Below, piece after piece: positions 12,479 to 21,302 of a stretch of 33,456 nucleotides of DNA. Source of the stretch: a virus; IMG/VR virus record IMGVR_UViG_3300024429_000081, positions 1 through 33,456 of that record; one strand, written 5' to 3'. A program made the position numbers and the translations under genes. The notes under the pieces are model-generated. The model was not told where the DNA came from. It ran no database searches and saw nothing but the letters and a program-made list of their open reading frames with translations. The first letter of the stretch is position 1. Every line of letters begins with the position of its first letter.

Positions 12479-14418
12479 TATTCCCTCGGATAAGAATATG
12501 ATTTCTGTCTGGGTTTGCGCATCCTTCTAAGCTCCATCAGGGTATCCCTAAGTTTAAGCTGTGCCCACCTGTTTACAGCAGTTATAGAGTAGGAGGCTCT
12601 TATTGCTGTATTTGCCTGTTGGAGGTAGTTAGATGCTAGCCGTGCATACCCCGTAACACCACTTAACTCAGCACTAATGGCACGTCCCCAACTAGCTACG
12701 TTCTGTGCGTCAGCCCGAATGTAAGCATCGGCTACCCGTATATATCCCTGCGCTGATGTGATATGAGACCTTACAGCAACAGCATTCTCACCTACAATGG
12801 TACTCTCTAATGCGATGTAGCCCTGTGCCTCCCTGATTTGTGCCATTGCAAGCTGAACCTCTTGTGCAGCGAGGTCTCCATAATGCTTATCAGGTGTCTG
12901 AAGTGCCCTCGCTTCATCAAGTTTAGCCCTTGCTATTGAAAGTTGAGCCATAGCCTTGCTTATATATAGTTGTTCTACATTCTTGCCTGTAGTTATGGTA
13001 TTGATTACACCATCAAAATCAGTAGTCAGGTCTATAACGGCAACGCCAATCTGGTCAGATACGGCATCTAGGGCATCGTCAATCAAAGTATCCTCGGTGG
13101 CTATTGCGGTTTTTATTACACCTATTTGTGTAATCGCAAAGTCAAGTTGGTCAAAAGCATTCCCTAAAGATACGTGTGCCGTATCCCCCGGGGAGGCCGA
13201 TGTATAGTCTCCTATTGCACTATCAATCAAAGCAGCAGCAGCGGCAGCACTGCCCACCTTGTTGGAAGCATTTGAAATGGCTGTCTTGGCAGTCGCAAGG
13301 GAGGCAGGGATAACACTCTTCATTAGTCCTACATCAGTAACAAGTTGCCCTACAACAGCAGACATATTGCCACAGACTGAGCTTGCTGACCCGTAACCTG
13401 AAATCGCAGTATCAATAGCTGTCCTTGCATCTCCAACCCAGTTGAATGCACTCCTAGCAGCGACTAACTCCATCAAGAGCCGTTCTTCGTTTTGATTAAG
13501 GGAAGAACCAAGGAAAGTAACTCTCGTATTCTCGGCAGCCCTTTCTTTAAGGCGTGGTTCTATTATCAAATCACCCTCACCGCCTGAAAGTGTTGAGGCT
13601 TCTGTAGTTCTGTAGATACCCAGAGTACCCGTTATTGAAAAGAGCATATCCTTCGGTACGGTAGTAACGCCTACCAGTGCATCAACGTGAATCCTGTAAA
13701 CATCTTGTGCGTAACCACTTGCAGAGCCAGAGTCTATAGCACCATAGAAATCAGTCATGGTAGCTTCTACGTAGTGATTCTTCTTACACCATAGGTTGAC
13801 ATACTCATACCAGTATCTCGTGGAGTCAGCAGTATCCGCCCCAGTGTCGGCAGTGGCACAGTTTATTGATATGACTAGATTAGTGTCGTCAGTTATTTTG
13901 GCTACCCTATACCAATTAGTACCCGAAGCTGTTGAGATGTAGTAACCAACTTCAAGCTCTGAGGTAAACGCAGTTCCGCTTCCAGTTACAGCATTAGAAC
14001 CCGAAGTCAAGGTTACAGTCCCAGTTAATTCCTGAGCATCGCCAGCCGAATCATTCTGTTGACCAGGGGTAGGGCGGGAGGTTATATCAAGATACAGCTT
14101 CCCCCCATATCTCTTGAAATCTCTGAATGTGGGTGGAAAGTTACCAACAGGGTATTCAACCTTCAGGTCAATCAGGTTCTCTATATCGGATATGTCTATC
14201 TCCCTACCCTTGTTCCCTGTGAGTTGTTCGCCAAGTCTATGGGAACTCTCCATTAGTTTGGTCTGCATAATCTCCCAAGGGGAGTATTCAGAAAGTTCTT
14301 TAAGGGAGTCCTGTAGTTGGGCAGCTATATCGGTGGCAGAAAATATGGTATTAGCAGTTCCGTCTTCTAATATACGTTCTGCTCCATCTACTAAATTCGC
14401 ACTTGTTTTTGGTGCCAT
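12478..14418 (-). CDS. large tail protein with a C-terminal helical region, 646 aa
   Basis: Residues 1-120 are mixed. Residues about 128-165 contain the LTGTVTLTSGSNAVTGSGTA motif, a beta-strand repeat common in phage tail proteins, followed by more beta structure to about residue 300. From about residue 310 to the end the chain is almost all helical and Ala-rich, with regular heptad-like spacing (MAQLSIARAKLDEARALQ, IREAQGYIALESTI), suggesting a long coiled coil or rod. The C-terminus is basic. A tail stalk or appendage connector is likely; it is not a clear tape measure because it follows the fibre-like genes. Confidence 0.7.
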   Translation of the reverse strand: MAPKTSANLVDGAERILEDGTANTIFSATDIAAQLQDSLKELSEYSPWEIMQTKLMESSHRLGEQLTGNKGREIDISDIENLIDLKVEYPVGNFPPTFRDFKRYGGKLYLDITSRPTPGQQNDSAGDAQELTGTVTLTSGSNAVTGSGTAFTSELEVGYYISTASGTNWYRVAKITDDTNLVISINCATADTGADTADSTRYWYEYVNLWCKKNHYVEATMTDFYGAIDSGSASGYAQDVYRIHVDALVGVTTVPKDMLFSITGTLGIYRTTEASTLSGGEGDLIIEPRLKERAAENTRVTFLGSSLNQNEERLLMELVAARSAFNWVGDARTAIDTAISGYGSASSVCGNMSAVVGQLVTDVGLMKSVIPASLATAKTAISNASNKVGSAAAAAALIDSAIGDYTSASPGDTAHVSLGNAFDQLDFAITQIGVIKTAIATEDTLIDDALDAVSDQIGVAVIDLTTDFDGVINTITTGKNVEQLYISKAMAQLSIARAKLDEARALQTPDKHYGDLAAQEVQLAMAQIREAQGYIALESTIVGENAVAVRSHITSAQGYIRVADAYIRADAQNVASWGRAISAELSGVTGYARLASNYLQQANTAIRASYSITAVNRWAQLKLRDTLMELRRMRKPRQKSYSYPRE

Positions 14419-15684
14419 CTAATACCTCCCCGCTAGTAACATCTGCCAACCAGACCTTCTCTCTGCCCAGTGCCTTCCAAACAACCAGCCGTCAGTAGTA
14501 ACAGCACCCTTTGTACTATTAACTCCAGCAATCCACGTCTGTTGTGGTTGGCCATCTCCATAACTTATATTCATATAGTCACAAGTCACTTCACCACCAC
14601 CTACCTTTGTGACAGTCCAGCCAGCAGTGCCCGTACCCGTGAGAGTCTTTATCTTACCAGAGGAACCCGTAAATACTGGGGTTGTTATAGTCTGAGTAGT
14701 CCCATCTGTGAAAGTTATGGTTTGGGTTGTGTCTGCTTTTAGGGTTAAGGTGGAGAATGTATTAGAACCTGCTATGGTATGGGCTGTGCCGTTGAGTTCT
14801 ACATTATAGAAGGTCTGCCCTCCGCCGTTGAAACCACCAGTCCCACTTACTTTTATAGTTGATGCCCCAGTGGTAACCGTAAGTGTCCCCCCAGTATCAA
14901 TAGTCCAAGAGGTACAGGTTATAGTAGATGTACCTAAGTTTATAGTATGAGCAGCCACTTGGTTGAAACGGACTCCACCACAGGTTATGTTATGGCTATT
15001 TGTAGTCAAGGTTTTCCCACCATATACTTGGAGATAACCTGTTGTGGTAAAAGCATCCCCTAACGATGTAGCTCCCATAACTCGTAAGTTGGCAGAACCT
15101 AACTTACCTGCACTTGTGAATGTTATAGTCCCATACATTTTTAGAAGGCCACTGTATGTAGTGGTCATAGCAGCAATATAAGTAACATCACCCGCTGTGT
15201 ATAAGTCAGCACTACCAGCCAAATCTGGTGTATTTGTGGTTCCCGTCCAATCCAAATCAAGACAACTGGCAGTAGCATCTACTGTTACGGTTTGCGACCC
15301 TGCCGTAAAGGAGTTAGCATCAAATACCCCGTCATCACTTGAAGTAGGAACAGACGCACCACCCGTTCCACCCGATGCAGCAGACCAGCTTTGAACAGAG
15401 TCCCAATTAGCGGCTGACCCAATGGTTATATCCATTGTGCAGTCCCCATCCCCATCTGCGACTAAAGTATTGACCCCTGCATTTAGTGTAACAGGAGAAC
15501 CAGTTATGGCAGTAGTTCCACTTGTAACAGTTCCCGTCATGCCTTGAGTCATATATATAGTAAAGTTTCCTGCTCCGCCAGTTACGGTTATAGTCTGGTC
15601 AGTGGTTTGTCTGCCAGCTTTATCGGTTGTGGTTGTGCCATCAGCAATGAAGACCTGCCCCATTACAAAAAATCTATCAGCCAT
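14419..15684 (-). CDS. beta-helix-like tail fibre/adhesin, 421 aa
   Basis: The protein is very rich in Thr, Gly, Ser and Ala. Between about residues 110 and 400 it shows short repeated strands with turns (TITFTSAGKLGSANLRVMGA, GGTLTVTTGASTIKVSGTGG, TFYNVELNGTAHTIAGSNTF), typical of a right-handed parallel beta-helix. The N-terminus holds a separate beta domain. Such proteins act as tail spikes or fibres contacting the host surface. No catalytic residues are recognised. Its end supplies the ribosome binding site (GGGGAGG) of the 646-residue gene. Confidence 0.75.
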   Translation of the reverse strand: MADRFFVMGQVFIADGTTTTDKAGRQTTDQTITVTGGAGNFTIYMTQGMTGTVTSGTTAITGSPVTLNAGVNTLVADGDGDCTMDITIGSAANWDSVQSWSAASGGTGGASVPTSSDDGVFDANSFTAGSQTVTVDATASCLDLDWTGTTNTPDLAGSADLYTAGDVTYIAAMTTTYSGLLKMYGTITFTSAGKLGSANLRVMGATSLGDAFTTTGYLQVYGGKTLTTNSHNITCGGVRFNQVAAHTINLGTSTITCTSWTIDTGGTLTVTTGASTIKVSGTGGFNGGGQTFYNVELNGTAHTIAGSNTFSTLTLKADTTQTITFTDGTTQTITTPVFTGSSGKIKTLTGTGTAGWTVTKVGGGEVTCDYMNISYGDGQPQQTWIAGVNSTKGAVTTDGWLFGRHWAERRSGWQMLLAGRY

Positions 15685-15693
15685 AACTTACTC

Positions 15694-17607
15694 CTAATCC
15701 TGCATATCAGCAGAAAGGCTAATACTAATCAATGCCTGACCCCAAGTAGCAGTATCCTTAGTTATTAACACCCCATACAACATAGGGGTATCAAACGCCA
15801 AGGGAAGGTTGCCAGAAGTGCTTGGTGTGGCTACAGAATAAGAATGGCCAGTACCATCATCACTCATAGCGGGGAAAGCTACTGTTCCCACAAGATATGG
15901 TATATCTGCGGTAACGGGGCCGTTAGAAGCTGCATTGTCATTCTTAGTGCAGGTAGGTGGCTTAGTATAGAGTTGCAGAACCCCTCTAGGTGTTATTGCA
16001 TTTGTAGCACTTGCTATCACGGCTCTAGTGATATATCCAGTACCCCCCATCTTAAAGTCCCAATCGGTTCCTGAACTGCCGTTCTCAGATACAACATCAT
16101 CAGCAGCTATCGCCCCAGAACTAGCACAGGTCTTGGTAGTGAGAACTGTTCTCTGGTGCTTACCATCTGCTGGGCCAAGCGGAATTAATTCACCATTGAG
16201 TTTCACATCAGCCAAGAAAGCCTCAGGCATTGGGTCACCGTACCAACCCCAGCAGAACGAGATACGGTAGATAGTCCATGTAGAGAAAACGGAATCAACT
16301 GTGTACTGATTCCATTTATAGTCCGTTCCTGCTGAAACACAAGGACCAGGACTACCTACATTTTCTCCATAGTAGTATAGATATGCGGTATCTGTATTAA
16401 GCTCGTGGGCGTTCCATCCAGCAGCAGCCTCTAGGTCTGCATGGTCAGTTCTCTGCGTTACCTCACAACGTTTGTCCATATCCGCTGGGTCGTGTAGCCA
16501 TATAATCATGCTGACAGCGGGAATCCCAGATACAGTCAAGAGGTATGACCATATCGCTGCGGTAAATTCCGGTACAGGCAATTCGTTGACAGGTATATTG
16601 ACTTCGGCAAAACTACTAGCATCAGCACCCGGTTTAACATACAAAGCAGCCAACCAACCAGTAGCACCTTTCTGGTATGTGCCATCTATTTGATGCCCTC
16701 TATACCACGAAGCGCTGGCTTGGTTAGAAGCCAAGAGAGTAGGAGTACCAAAAGTCCAGGTTGGAATAGTAGTTAAAGCCTTAGCAGTATCATCCCTTAC
16801 TATATCAAGTTGCTCTTCCGCAGAGGGTTCCAAAGTGATGTCAATATCATTTACCTCAATCTTACCTATAAAGACGGGCTCCAAGTAGGTTGTGCTATGA
16901 TAGCCCCATTCAATGTTTATCTTGGTAATAACGGATGTTGAAAAGAAGGCATCAGCCTGATAGGTCGCCAGTGTTGCCACGGTTGTACCATCATTGCCCG
17001 TTATGCCAGATGTGAGAATGTTATCACCAAACCAGAATAGTGCCGCAGTTGAGGCGGGTAGGAGATTAAAGTAGTTCCAACCAGAAGTCTTGGTTATGCC
17101 AGGGGCACCATTACTATAGCTGATTTCTGCCCACTGATTGGGGGCATCAGGATTGTGGACATCGAAGGATATATTGGGGCCAACGGTTTCAGTTACGGTC
17201 ATACGGTAGGCATACAGGATTGACTCTAACTGACTTAGTGGCATACTATTGACATTGAAGGAAACTCTTGACCAGTCATCATGACCTGATTGGTAGCCAC
17301 CAGTAAGTTTAGCAGTCCATCCACTGAATATCATGTGTTCCTTAGACCATATTGCAGAACCCTTATTAAGCCATTGCAAAGAGGGCTTACCGAACATAGC
17401 AGCGGAGATACCAGTTGCATCCACTACGGTGACATTTTGTGTCTTTAATGACCAGTTAGTTCCATCACGAGTAACATACATATCAAATGTATTGGTCTCG
17501 TAGAAGGTGTCGCCCACCCTGACCCTTGAGTCAGTAGCCATAGTGGGCTTTGTATCCGTTGAAAGTCCTATGAATTTATTTGGAGTGACTATTCTTTTTA
17601 CAGCCAT
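15694..17607 (-). CDS. tail fibre-type protein with an internal duplication, 637 aa
   Basis: An N-terminal segment (1-70) is followed by two related beta-sandwich-like domains, about residues 75-262 and 288-478. Matching landmarks are GWNYFNLLPASTAALFWFGD with GWNAHELNTDTAYLYYYGE, and INIEWGYHSTTYLEPVFIGK with ISFCWGWYGDPMPEAFLADV. A third beta domain (about 483-637) ends in LISISLSADMQD. The duplicated fold is likely carbohydrate-binding (concanavalin-like). Position in the tail-fibre set supports a receptor-contact role. No enzyme motif is seen. Confidence 0.7.
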   Translation of the reverse strand: MAVKRIVTPNKFIGLSTDTKPTMATDSRVRVGDTFYETNTFDMYVTRDGTNWSLKTQNVTVVDATGISAAMFGKPSLQWLNKGSAIWSKEHMIFSGWTAKLTGGYQSGHDDWSRVSFNVNSMPLSQLESILYAYRMTVTETVGPNISFDVHNPDAPNQWAEISYSNGAPGITKTSGWNYFNLLPASTAALFWFGDNILTSGITGNDGTTVATLATYQADAFFSTSVITKINIEWGYHSTTYLEPVFIGKIEVNDIDITLEPSAEEQLDIVRDDTAKALTTIPTWTFGTPTLLASNQASASWYRGHQIDGTYQKGATGWLAALYVKPGADASSFAEVNIPVNELPVPEFTAAIWSYLLTVSGIPAVSMIIWLHDPADMDKRCEVTQRTDHADLEAAAGWNAHELNTDTAYLYYYGENVGSPGPCVSAGTDYKWNQYTVDSVFSTWTIYRISFCWGWYGDPMPEAFLADVKLNGELIPLGPADGKHQRTVLTTKTCASSGAIAADDVVSENGSSGTDWDFKMGGTGYITRAVIASATNAITPRGVLQLYTKPPTCTKNDNAASNGPVTADIPYLVGTVAFPAMSDDGTGHSYSVATPSTSGNLPLAFDTPMLYGVLITKDTATWGQALISISLSADMQD

Positions 17608-17627
17608 TTTTTAACTCCTTTATTTAT

Positions 17628-17804
17628 TTATTCTTTTGGTGCTAAGGTCTTGCCAGTTTTCTTGCGTGCCATTGAATAGCACATAGCTACGGCTTGGTCA
17701 CGTTCTCTACCACCTCTTATTTCTGAAGCTATACACTGAGATATGGCAGCTCTGACCTTAGCGGGTGAACTTTCTTTGCGAAGAGCGTCAACTGCCGTTG
17801 GCAT
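17628..17804 (-). CDS. small virion-block protein with a CI...G...QAVAMCYS motif, 58 aa
   Basis: Found by translating the gap. The start has a very strong site (AAAGGAGGAATAAGCG before the ATG). The protein reads MPTAVDALRKESSPAKVRAA, then an SQCIASEIRGGRERDQAVAM motif and CYSMARKK. This helix-turn-helix-like motif resembles a short segment found repeatedly in phage virion-block proteins, often as a C-terminal domain; here it is free-standing. Role unknown. Confidence 0.8.
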   Translation of the reverse strand: MPTAVDALRKESSPAKVRAAISQCIASEIRGGRERDQAVAMCYSMARKKTGKTLAPKE

Positions 17805-17807
17805 CGC

Positions 17808-18395
17808 TTATTCCTCCTTTGCTCTATCCCTCTTGCTTACATATAGTTCGGGCTTTGTAGCCTTCAGTATGGCGTGTTGGAGTTCCCTGTCTTCTTTCCT
17901 TTCCCTTTTATCTTCTTGCCGTTCCCTTTCTATGCGTTCCTGTTCTAAGGTTGCCCACTCTACAGGGTGACGCTTTTGCATATGCCTCTTGACCTGAAGT
18001 GGGTTAGTTATATTACTCTTTGGACAAACGGGCAATCCCAGTTCACTGTAGTGTGCCCTATCAGGATTGTCTCCGTGAAGTAGGCACTTGAGAGTCCCCC
18101 TCTTCGGCTCATAGGGTGGCTTATTTACAGTGAATCTCGGCGTGCCATCCTTATTCTTTAGCTTGAGTAACTGACGTAGCATACCCTTATTGGCTATGCT
18201 TCTCTGCCCGTCCTTGGTTTCGTAGATATACACCCAGCCCGCACTTTCAAGTTTGGCCAGTGTCATCGGGGCAGGTTGTTCTTCGTCCCCCTTGTGGATA
18301 ACCTTCTCTAGCGTGCCAGGTTCGGGTGCGTTCTCAGCATCCCTTAGCATCTCTTCAATTAATGCTTCGTTTGTTTGTGTGTCCTCTATAGTCAC
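17808..18395 (-). CDS. zinc-finger-like protein in the virion block, 195 aa
   Basis: The acidic N-terminus (1-40) leads to a small globular part, then a probable zinc site: C104-x2-H107, C124, H138 and H143 (CLLHGDNPD, then LPVCPKSNITN, then RHMQKRHPVEW). The C-terminal 50 residues are a highly charged helix (EQERIERERQEDKRERKEDR). A zinc finger plus charged helix is unusual among virion proteins and suggests nucleic-acid binding or an assembly factor. A strong GGAGG-type site follows it for the 58-residue gene. No enzyme motif is seen. Confidence 0.7.
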   Translation of the reverse strand: MTIEDTQTNEALIEEMLRDAENAPEPGTLEKVIHKGDEEQPAPMTLAKLESAGWVYIYETKDGQRSIANKGMLRQLLKLKNKDGTPRFTVNKPPYEPKRGTLKCLLHGDNPDRAHYSELGLPVCPKSNITNPLQVKRHMQKRHPVEWATLEQERIERERQEDKRERKEDRELQHAILKATKPELYVSKRDRAKEE

Positions 18396-18434
18396 TTTAT
18401 CCTCCTTATGACTAATTCCCGTTAACTCAAACTT

Positions 18435-18785
18435 CTAGCTTATTTTGATTTCATTGTTTTGAAATAGCTCCTTGACATCAATGGCTTGTTTATTCCATCT
18501 CATATCATCAGCCATTTCCCTGACTTCGTTTACTGTGTGTTCTTGATATATTTTATTACCGTCTACAACGCCTCCCATTACTCGGAACTGACCAGCCTTA
18601 AAGTCTTTAGTCATACCCATATCTTCCCGGTATACACATAAATGCCTATCTCTATATAGAGCAATTATTTGGAACCTGTGCCAGCCAGTTCCACCTTCTT
18701 TATTGGGGGCGACAAGATTTACTTCAGCTAGATTTATACAATACTCATCGCCCCGTACATAAGTTGTTCCTTTAACTATATCCAT
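18435..18785 (-). CDS. hypothetical protein in the head/tail block, 116 aa
   Basis: Mixed alpha-beta, with strands early (TYVRGDEYCINLAEVNLVAP, GWHRFQIIALYRDRHLCVYR) and a helical C-terminal third (TVNEVREMADDMRWNKQAID). Its place after the capsid and decoration genes would suit a head-tail joining protein, but no family is recognised. The start lacks a clear ribosome binding site and lies three bases after the preceding stop, so it is probably coupled. Confidence 0.65.
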   Translation of the reverse strand: MDIVKGTTYVRGDEYCINLAEVNLVAPNKEGGTGWHRFQIIALYRDRHLCVYREDMGMTKDFKAGQFRVMGGVVDGNKIYQEHTVNEVREMADDMRWNKQAIDVKELFQNNEIKIS

Positions 18786-18788
18786 TGT

Positions 18789-19670
18789 TTATTGTGGTAA
18801 CTGTAGCCATACGGGTATCGTTGCCCCAGGGAGGTCTTCATTGCCTTTAGACGAGTGAGAACATGGCGCCACAATGCCACATATTTGCTTACCCTCCACT
18901 AGGCCAGCTGAAGTAGTACATAGACGGATACTACCATCATGCCAGAAATAGGTCTGCTGTTCATCCTCAGAAGCACCCATATTATCGTAACCACTCATAG
19001 GACACCAACCACTAACTTGAAGCCAAGAATAGTATGAGGCTGTGACGGAAGGGCAGTGCGTGGCAATACCAATCCAGGAATGGCGTTTCAGAAAGCCAAC
19101 TGCCCCCTCAGCCCTTGGACTCCTAACACTTTTATAGATGTTTCTGAACAGTGTAACTGTTTGAGATGAATTGACGGCAGCAGCCCCAGTTTTTCCCAAA
19201 GTAAGTGGCTCACGTAGTGTTATCACACAACTAGCAGAGTTAGCAGCAGGGTGTTCCTTAATCCTATACATAGGATATTTTTCACTACCAGTAGAAACTA
19301 GCAAGTAACCATCCTCAAACATATTTTCGGTTACATCTTCCTCTGTGGTCATGGTAACCGTGTAAGCCCCAGCAGCGCTGGTAGCTACTGCTGTGCCAGA
19401 GTTTACAAAGGTCTGGTCGCCAGCAACACCGTAGCTTGGTTGCAAATAGCTTGTACTACTCGCTTGTGCTAGGCGGAATTCCCTACCATCTGGTAGAATC
19501 ATTTTAGTACCTAGGGTACAACCAAATATATTTGCGACATTCTGCACCTTTTCATCACCATAGTTACCATATATAAGGTGAGTAAATCCGTTGACTACTA
19601 AGTGCAATTGGTCATTGTGATGGTTCCATTTCCACCCTCTGTGCATTTTGCTTTTAGTCCACATTGACAT
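18789..19670 (-). CDS. virion structural protein, 293 aa
   Basis: I use the ATG at 19670 because AGGAGG lies eight bases upstream; the longer frame reads through a terminator-like hairpin. The segment LGTKMILPDGREFRLAQASS, followed by Ala/Thr-rich beta strands (AVATSAAGAYTVTMTTEEDV) and YPMYRIKEHPA, has the look of a structural protein family in environmental phages (PDGRxFR motif). It begins after a structured gap, so it may head its own transcript. Capsid decoration or head-tail interface are both possible. Confidence 0.75.
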   Translation of the reverse strand: MSMWTKSKMHRGWKWNHHNDQLHLVVNGFTHLIYGNYGDEKVQNVANIFGCTLGTKMILPDGREFRLAQASSTSYLQPSYGVAGDQTFVNSGTAVATSAAGAYTVTMTTEEDVTENMFEDGYLLVSTGSEKYPMYRIKEHPAANSASCVITLREPLTLGKTGAAAVNSSQTVTLFRNIYKSVRSPRAEGAVGFLKRHSWIGIATHCPSVTASYYSWLQVSGWCPMSGYDNMGASEDEQQTYFWHDGSIRLCTTSAGLVEGKQICGIVAPCSHSSKGNEDLPGATIPVWLQLPQ

Positions 19671-19690
19671 TTTGTTTTTCCTCCTAAAAT

Positions 19691-19706
19691 GCTGCAAAGG
19701 CAGCAC
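19691..19706 (-). terminator. terminator-like hairpin before the 293-aa virion gene
   Basis: On the minus strand TGCTGC-CTTT-GCAGCA forms a 6-bp perfect stem followed by TTTT, then the AGGAGG of the next gene. It could attenuate readthrough from the capsid genes. The U-run is short, so it may instead be a processing or stability element. Confidence 0.5.
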
Positions 19707-19765
19707 TTGAATTTTAGTAGGGGCTGGTATTTCTACCTTTCAGGCTTGCCCCCAAAGCCCCTAAA
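19707..19765 (-). other. structured intergenic gap
   Basis: The minus strand pairs TAGGGGCT with AGCCCCTA about 36 bases later, and inside is GGTA-GAAA-TACC with a GAAA tetraloop. With the hairpin at 19691-19706 the gap holds three stacked structures. I do not recognise a known RNA class, and no promoter boxes are obvious. Confidence 0.4.
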
Positions 19766-20518
19766 TTATCTAGTCCAATCTCTATTGGCTGTTACCAAAA
19801 GGTAATCCACATCTAAATCGGTAATAGTGTTGGCTGTTCCAAAGCATCCGCAAACAACACCAAGTAGAGTTCCAGGTGTGGCAGCTAATCCAGGCCCGAC
19901 AGATTGCTCTAACTTGCCGTTAACAAACCACCTTGCGGCTCCATCACTGAAAACTTCTAGCCTGAGAACATCGCTCTCGCCCGCTACAATAATTTGACTA
20001 GCATCAACATCTGTTGAAGTTTGGGTTGAGTCTGTCGCCAGTAAATATGGCATATGCCAAATAGTATCGTAGGGAGACGAAAGCTGACTATCAAACAAAA
20101 ATCCGACTGATGGATAAACCTTTGTTATGGTTGCCGTGCCCGCTGTTAATGATTCCACAATATTGTCATCGATTGTTCCCGTAAGACCAATAAAGATATT
20201 ACGGGCAGTCAATACCTGTAGTTCAACACGAGCTTCTACAACGATTGTTCCATTTAAGGCAGGGCTAAAGCAAACTTCTGTAGCAAGGGCACATCCATAA
20301 CCAGCCTCATCAGTACCTGTAAGGCGACCATACCCACTTGCCTTTGATAAAAGAACAAGTCCAGCATCGCCATCAAATAGGTCTCCCAGTACGGAAAAAT
20401 CTTCCTGAAAGTGTCCAGGGGTTGTTGCAGCTTCAGTATTCCCGACAGGAATCTCGTTACCGTACATATCGGTAAAGAGGCGAATCATCCCTTCTCCACT
20501 TTGTCCTGTTATTGCCAT
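19766..20518 (-). CDS. decoration-type concanavalin-like protein, copy 2, 250 aa
   Basis: It is beta-rich and paralogous to the gene immediately upstream, sharing the start (MAITGQSGEGMIRLFTD), LVLLSKASG, the NIFIGLTG strand, SDVLRLEVFSDGAARWFVNG and the exact end DVDYLLVTANRDWTR. The RWFVNGKLEQSVG segment is a typical strand-turn of LamG/concanavalin-like sandwiches. It sits after the major capsid protein, so a capsid decoration or surface-binding role is likely. A strong gene-end structure follows it. Confidence 0.75.
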   Translation of the reverse strand: MAITGQSGEGMIRLFTDMYGNEIPVGNTEAATTPGHFQEDFSVLGDLFDGDAGLVLLSKASGYGRLTGTDEAGYGCALATEVCFSPALNGTIVVEARVELQVLTARNIFIGLTGTIDDNIVESLTAGTATITKVYPSVGFLFDSQLSSPYDTIWHMPYLLATDSTQTSTDVDASQIIVAGESDVLRLEVFSDGAARWFVNGKLEQSVGPGLAATPGTLLGVVCGCFGTANTITDLDVDYLLVTANRDWTR

Positions 20519-20528
20519 TTCGTCCTCC

Positions 20529-21302
20529 TTACCTAGTCCAGTCTCGGTTTGCTGTTACCAATAGATAGTCTACATCTAAATCAGATTCAGTAGACGCTGT
20601 GGACCAAACTCCACACAATGCACCGAGTTTAGTAGCAGGCGTAGCTGCTAAACCAGCACCAATAGACTGTTCTAATTTACCATTGATGTACCATCTCGCA
20701 GCACCATTATTATCCACTTCTACACGAAGTACATCACACTCACCAGCTACAACTAACTGAGAAGCCTCTATATCTGTATCTGTTTGTGTAGCAGTTGTAG
20801 TAAGGAAGTAGGGCATAAGCCAGTATGCCGTTGATGCAGTCGCAGCCCTCGTTATCTGGCTGTCAAATAGGAAACCTACCGAAACATAAGTAGAACCAGC
20901 AATAGTAACAGTCGTACCACTACAGGTTAATGGTTCTAGTACGTCGTCAGCAATTACTCCTGTAAACCCAATAAAGATATTCCTTGCCGTTATAGCTTGG
21001 AGTGCAACCCTAGCCTCAAGTATCAATGTACCATTCAAAATAGGGCTGAATGAAACTTCCGTAGCCAACGCACACCCATCAGCATTGGATACAGCAGATG
21101 CAGTAAGTCTAGCAAATCCATTAGCCTTAGACAGTAATACCAAACCTGCATCTGATTGAGTCAAATCACCCAACACAGAGAATGGTCCCTGGCTATGCCC
21201 TGGAGTTGTTGGAGCTTCAGCATTAGTTACGACAATCTCATTACCGCAGCAATCAGTGAAAAGACGGATTTTGCCAACTCCACTTTGTCCTGTTATACTC
21301 AT
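20529..21302 (-). CDS. decoration-type concanavalin-like protein, copy 1, 257 aa
   Basis: Tandem paralog of the next gene: same opening (MSITGQSGVGKIRLFTD), same LVLLSKANG and NIFIGFTG strands, same RWYINGKLEQSIG turn, same end. It differs most in the middle (about residues 140-170), where it has a longer loop with YVSVGFLFDSQITRAATAST. The two copies are diverged in sequence, so the duplication is not recent. It is likely a capsid surface protein. The ATG overlaps the end of the HNH-like gene. Confidence 0.75.
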   Translation of the reverse strand: MSITGQSGVGKIRLFTDCCGNEIVVTNAEAPTTPGHSQGPFSVLGDLTQSDAGLVLLSKANGFARLTASAVSNADGCALATEVSFSPILNGTLILEARVALQAITARNIFIGFTGVIADDVLEPLTCSGTTVTIAGSTYVSVGFLFDSQITRAATASTAYWLMPYFLTTTATQTDTDIEASQLVVAGECDVLRVEVDNNGAARWYINGKLEQSIGAGLAATPATKLGALCGVWSTASTESDLDVDYLLVTANRDWTR

